From contig OZ020269.1 of the NCBI GenBank assembly GCA_963971225.1, positions 107,083,486 through 107,147,485 on the forward strand: a stretch of DNA of 64,000 bases, in the 5' to 3' direction. Below are positions 60,585 through 64,000 of this stretch, piece after piece; positions within the stretch are counted from its first letter, which is position 1, and each line of letters begins with the position of its first letter. A program made the translations under genes and the position numbers. The notes beneath the pieces were generated by a model that had not been told where the DNA came from, did not search any database, and saw only the letters and a program-made list of their open reading frames with translations. The stretch comes from Melieria omissa. Taxonomy: Eukaryota > Arthropoda > Insecta > Diptera > Ulidiidae.

Positions 60585-61250
60585 ATCAAGAAGCCGAATT
60601 GGCTTATTAATTGAAGTTTGGTTAAGACGTAGGGGGATATTTTTTCACCTCCATACTGGAGAACATAACTGCAGACGCACCAAATGTTTGCCGTTTTTGA
60701 GCGATTTAAGGGAACTAAGAAAAAATCTAATAATTCAAAGTGAAAGAGATTTTATAGATATTTACTTAAAGTTCTTGTTCAATCTGCTTAACTTCATCAA
60801 GATGTCGAATTGTTCTACTGATTAAAATTCTGGTGAGAGACAGCTACATATTCCTTCACCTATATGAAAGGACTAACAATGGGACTTCATCAAGAAGTCC
60901 AGCCTAGACACTGTTGGATATAAAAGTCGCATTGGTTTATTGAGTGAAAATTGGTATGAAACAGTTTCATCTGCAAAGAAGGACTAACAAAGGATGTTTT
61001 TCAGATCTTCGAATGGAAGTTCTGCTTCTTTTGTGCACCTAACCTAACATGGCCTAATTGTTTTTAACTTAAACTTAATCAAAATTCAATAAAAAGGGTC
61101 ATACGGCGGATCTTCATTGAGAAGTCGCCTTGATTTACTGAATGAAAGTGGGTAAGAAACAGTTTCATCTGTGTAGAAGGTCTCACGAGGAATATTTTGT
61201 AGGTCTCCGAATGGAAGTGTGGCTTCTTTTGTGCACCTAACCTAACATAA
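60585..61250. repeat. Degenerate ~180-bp tandem repeat
   Basis: Copies start near 60585, 60798, 60925 and 61108, each with an 'AAGAAGTCGAATTGGTTTATTGA' type segment followed by GGTAAGAAACAGTTTCATCT. The last two copies also share CTTCTTTTGTGCACCTAACCTAACAT (61035 and 61222). Another copy is at 57763. Confidence 0.75.
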
Positions 61251-61375
61251 CCTAATTTTTTTAAACTTAGGTAGGTAGGTAGGTTAAGTGGTCGCCTCTA
61301 GGGCATCACTTAGGCCATGCGGCCCATTGTGTTACCACGTGGTGGGGGGAAACTTCACCTATCCGATTCCGGTAT

Positions 61376-62431
61376 TCATTGGAGCCACTTGGAGGCTCTA
61401 ACGAATTTGTAGATGATGCTCGGTGGCGTCTTTTCGAGATCAGCCAGGCAGCTCAGAAAGTGCCTGCCCAGGTGAGAGAATCGCGTTCTCGCAAGCGCTG
61501 GACACGTACAGAGGAGGTGCTCGACGGACTCCTCGCAGTCCTCGTCCCTGCAGCTTCTGCAGAAATCGTTATAAGGCAGACCCAGTCTGCTAGCATGTAG
61601 GCCAATGAGGCAGTGTCCAGTAATGACTCCCACAACAATCCCTATCGAGGGTTTGTTCAGCAGGATCAGTTCCTTGGATCTGCTCTGGTTGGTCACTGGC
61701 CATATTTGTCTGGTTGTGGTGCACGTTTGTTCGTTGCGCCATCTGGTGTTCGCTTTGCTCAAGTATACCTTTCCAAGGTGTAGCTTGCAAGTGGTGAGTG
61801 GTATTCCCACTGCCTCCATAGCGCTGATGTGTTGCAGCTCTGTGCCTGCTCTTGCCAGCTCATCGGCTATACAATTACCCTCTATGTCCTTGTGCCCAGG
61901 CACCCAGCAGAGGTGCACTCTGTACTGCACTGAAATCTCATTGAGAGATTTGCGGCAATGAAGGGCGGTTTTCGAACGGGGGTGAGCGCTCAAGAGAGCT
62001 TGTATTGCTGCCTGGCTGTCGGTGTAAATAGTGATGTCCCTGTAGGATATCATATTAACTCTGAGCCAGGCAGCTGCCTGGCTAATGGCCGTGAGTTCGG
62101 CTTGGAAAACGCTGCAATGATCCGGTAGTCGGAATGATAGTCTGAGGTCCTGGTTTTTGCAGTATACACCGCAGCCGACCTTTTCATTCATCTTTGAGCC
62201 GTCTGTGTAGAAGGTGGCCATATTGTAGGCCTCTTCTGGCAGCTCTCGGTTCTCCCATTCGTCCCTAGAAGGGATCTTAGCACTAAAAAGTGGTTTTGAT
62301 AGTGGTTTGGGGATAGTATAGTCAATCTCCGTTACATTGCATGGAATTCTGTTGACAATGGTAGCGTGTCCTACATCGGTTCTTGGCCATGGTAGTATCG
62401 CGTTGAGTCTAGCCGCGGAACAACTCGCCAC
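61376..62431 (-). pseudogene. LINE RNase H domain and C-terminal zinc knuckle
   Basis: This is the continuation of the LINE polyprotein after the frameshift, with no ATG needed. The RNase H domain shows all four acidic positions: FYTDGSK (Asp), VFQAELTAI (Glu), IYTDSQAAI (Asp) and VPGHKDIEGNCIADELAR (Asp). It would degrade the RNA strand of RNA/DNA hybrids during retrotransposition. The C-terminal tail carries CRSCRDEDCEESVEHLLCTC (CxxC..H...C), then ends FVRASKWLQ and a stop at 61376-61378. Presence of RNase H favours the LOA, I or R1 side of the Jockey/I group. Confidence 0.9.
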
Positions 62432-62435
62432 AAAC

Positions 62436-64000
62436 TCACCATATACATATGTCTATGGGGGGCAAGTGGAGAAGGGTTTCCAGGGCTTTGGTTGACGTCG
62501 TCTTGATGGCTCCTGTGATAAGCAGGGCTGCCATCCTTTGGACCTTGGTAAGCTGGCTCACGTATGTGGACTTGCTCAGGGCTGTCCACCAGACTGTGAC
62601 GCCAAACGTGAGGATTGGCCTAATTACCGCAGTGTAGAGCCAGTGAATGGCTCGCGGTTTTAGTCCCCAGCTTCTGCTGATAGCCCTTTTACACATGTAA
62701 AGGGCTGTTGTTGCCTTCTGGATTCGGTTTTCAATGTTAGGTTTCCAGGTTAGCTTCCGATCTAGGATGGTGCCTAAGAACTTGACTTTGTCCGTGGGTC
62801 GGAGGAGAGTGCCATTTAGAATGGGTGGGCTGAACCGCGGAATTATATGCTTCTTCGTGAAAAGTATAAGTTCCGTCTTTGCAGCGTTAACACCCAGTCC
62901 GCAGCCCCTCGCCCACGACGAGAGTGTATTTAGAGCCCCCTGAATGAGGTCACTCAAAGTCTCGACAAACTTCCCTGATACCAGGAGAGCGATGTTGTCA
63001 GCGTACGCCACCACGTGGCAATTCGATGCCGATAGCCTCATGATTAGAGGATTGACTGTAAGATTCCAGAGCAGGGGCGATAGTACCCCACCCTGGGGGG
63101 TACCTCTCGACACAAATCGGATGACTCTGGTGTCGCCAAGCTCTGTAAAGATTTCCCTCCTTCTCAGGAGGTTGCCGATCAAGCATATTAGCCGTTTATT
63201 TAGCTTCAGGTCGGTCAAAGCCGCTATAGTAGCTTCCGGCTGAATGTTGTTGAAGGCTCCTTCTATATCGAGGAAAGCCGCCAGCGTATATTCCTTGAGT
63301 GAAAGTGACCTCTCCACTCTATGGACCAGGTCATGGAGAGCCGTCTCTGTGGACTTGCCCTTAGTGTATGCATGCTGGAGTTCCGAGATTCCGCGAGCGT
63401 CAATTGTCTGGCGAATGTAGGAATCCAGCAGTTTTTCTAGAGTTTTCAGGAGAAAGGAAGTTAGGCTTATCGGCCGAAAGTCCCTTGCGGTGATATGGCA
63501 ACTTCTTCCCCCTTTGGGGATGAAGACTACTTTCGCTCTGTTCCATTTTCGTGGTACGTAGGCGAGTCCAATGCATGCCTTAAAGATCTTGATTAACCAA
63601 GGAGCTAGCAGGGTCCTTGCCTGCTTCAGTTCCTCTGGCGTGATTCCGTCTGGACCCGGTGCTTTATGCGAGTCCAGGCTGTCGATGGCCCAGTTCAGAT
63701 TCTCTGTACTTATTGCGGTATCGCTAAAGTCATGGTCTGATGGTGCGTCTGGATCGGTACACTCTACCGGAGAGACAGTGTTACCCGGAAAGTGTGTGTC
63801 GGTAAGGAGCTCAAGGGTTTCAGAGCTCGAGCTGGTCCAATCTCCATCTGTGGTTTGTATTGAACCCAAATACGTTGGACTAGTTGATAGGATTCTTCGA
63901 AGCCTGCTGATATCCGATACGTTCTCGACGTTCTCGCAGTAGGCCGACCATGAATTGTGTTTGGCAGATCTGAGTTCGCGCTTGTAGCGTCGAAGGGCCT
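62436..64000 (-). pseudogene. LINE reverse transcriptase domain (catalytic Asp changed)
   Basis: The frame is open from the window edge to a stop at about 62436. It begins in the endonuclease-RT linker (ALRRYKRELRSAKHNSWSAY). The RT fingers and palm follow: SHKAPGPDGITPEELKQA, FRPISLTSFLLKTLEKL, FLDIEGAFNNI (first catalytic Asp present), SRGTPQGGVLSPLLWNL and VVAYADNIALLV, where the YADD box reads YADN (Asn codon at 62994-62996). The thumb region includes KFLGTILDRKLTWKPNI. The frame is lost at 62436-62445 within a TATAT tract, apparently by loss of two bases, which separates RT from RNase H. The enzyme copies LINE RNA during target-primed integration; this copy should be inactive. The 5' half lies outside the window. 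Confidence 0.9.

Larger units (their letters stand above)
61262..64000 (-). mobile_element. LINE with RT and RNase H (LOA/Jockey-type), 3' part
   Basis: The element runs from beyond the window end to a 3' UTR (61375-61286) that finishes in an (ACCT)n-type tail (plus AGGT repeats at 61270-61285). Most of the polyprotein after the endonuclease is present. It is broken by one frameshift and has a changed RT active site. The two coding parts are described separately. Confidence 0.88.

Overview
This is nuclear DNA from a higher fly (Diptera, Brachycera). The V-ATPase c, ETF-alpha and DUSP11-like proteins read like those of Drosophila, introns are mostly 50-110 bp with GT..AG ends, intergenic DNA is AT-rich, and transposon debris is dense. 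A tephritid or related acalyptrate is plausible, but the sequence alone does not fix the species.

Layout, left to right. 1-8.65 kb is non-coding apart from a decayed LINE RNase H fragment that carries a MITE. 8.65-9.13 kb holds the last two coding exons of the V-ATPase proteolipid subunit c (+), followed by CAA/CA-rich DNA that is probably its long 3' UTR. 12.8-36.8 kb is an array of five flavin-containing monooxygenase (FMO) copies, all on the minus strand. FMO-A and FMO-B are a recent tandem duplication. FMO-C has one hugely expanded intron, FMO-D is a pseudogene, and FMO-E is intact. The four intact copies share one five-exon plan (197/190/172/536-539/180 nt). Among and inside them sit a mariner deletion derivative, a second Tc1/mariner-type element, a pogo-like element, hAT-, piggyBac-, PIF/Harbinger- and TA-type MITEs and LINE fragments. 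40.0-41.15 kb is ETF-alpha (minus). 42.27-49.44 kb is a seven-exon DUSP11/PIR1-type RNA phosphatase (+), divergent from ETF-alpha. 49.4-61.2 kb has no recognisable gene but holds several tandem-repeat arrays (units of about 55, 131, 57 and 180 bp) and a foldback sequence. 61.26-64 kb is the 3' part of a LINE with reverse transcriptase and RNase H, running off the window.

Functionally, the FMO array is the feature of interest. FMOs are NADPH/FAD enzymes that oxygenate soft nucleophiles (N or S), and in some insects they N-oxygenate plant alkaloids. Local expansion to five copies suggests adaptation of xenobiotic or semiochemical metabolism (inference). The A/B duplication also gives unoccupied reference sites for later insertions: a hAT MITE abutting the FMO-A stop codon and a mariner upstream of FMO-B. 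I identified no clearly new type of biological system. All boundaries are read by eye, without alignments or transcripts.
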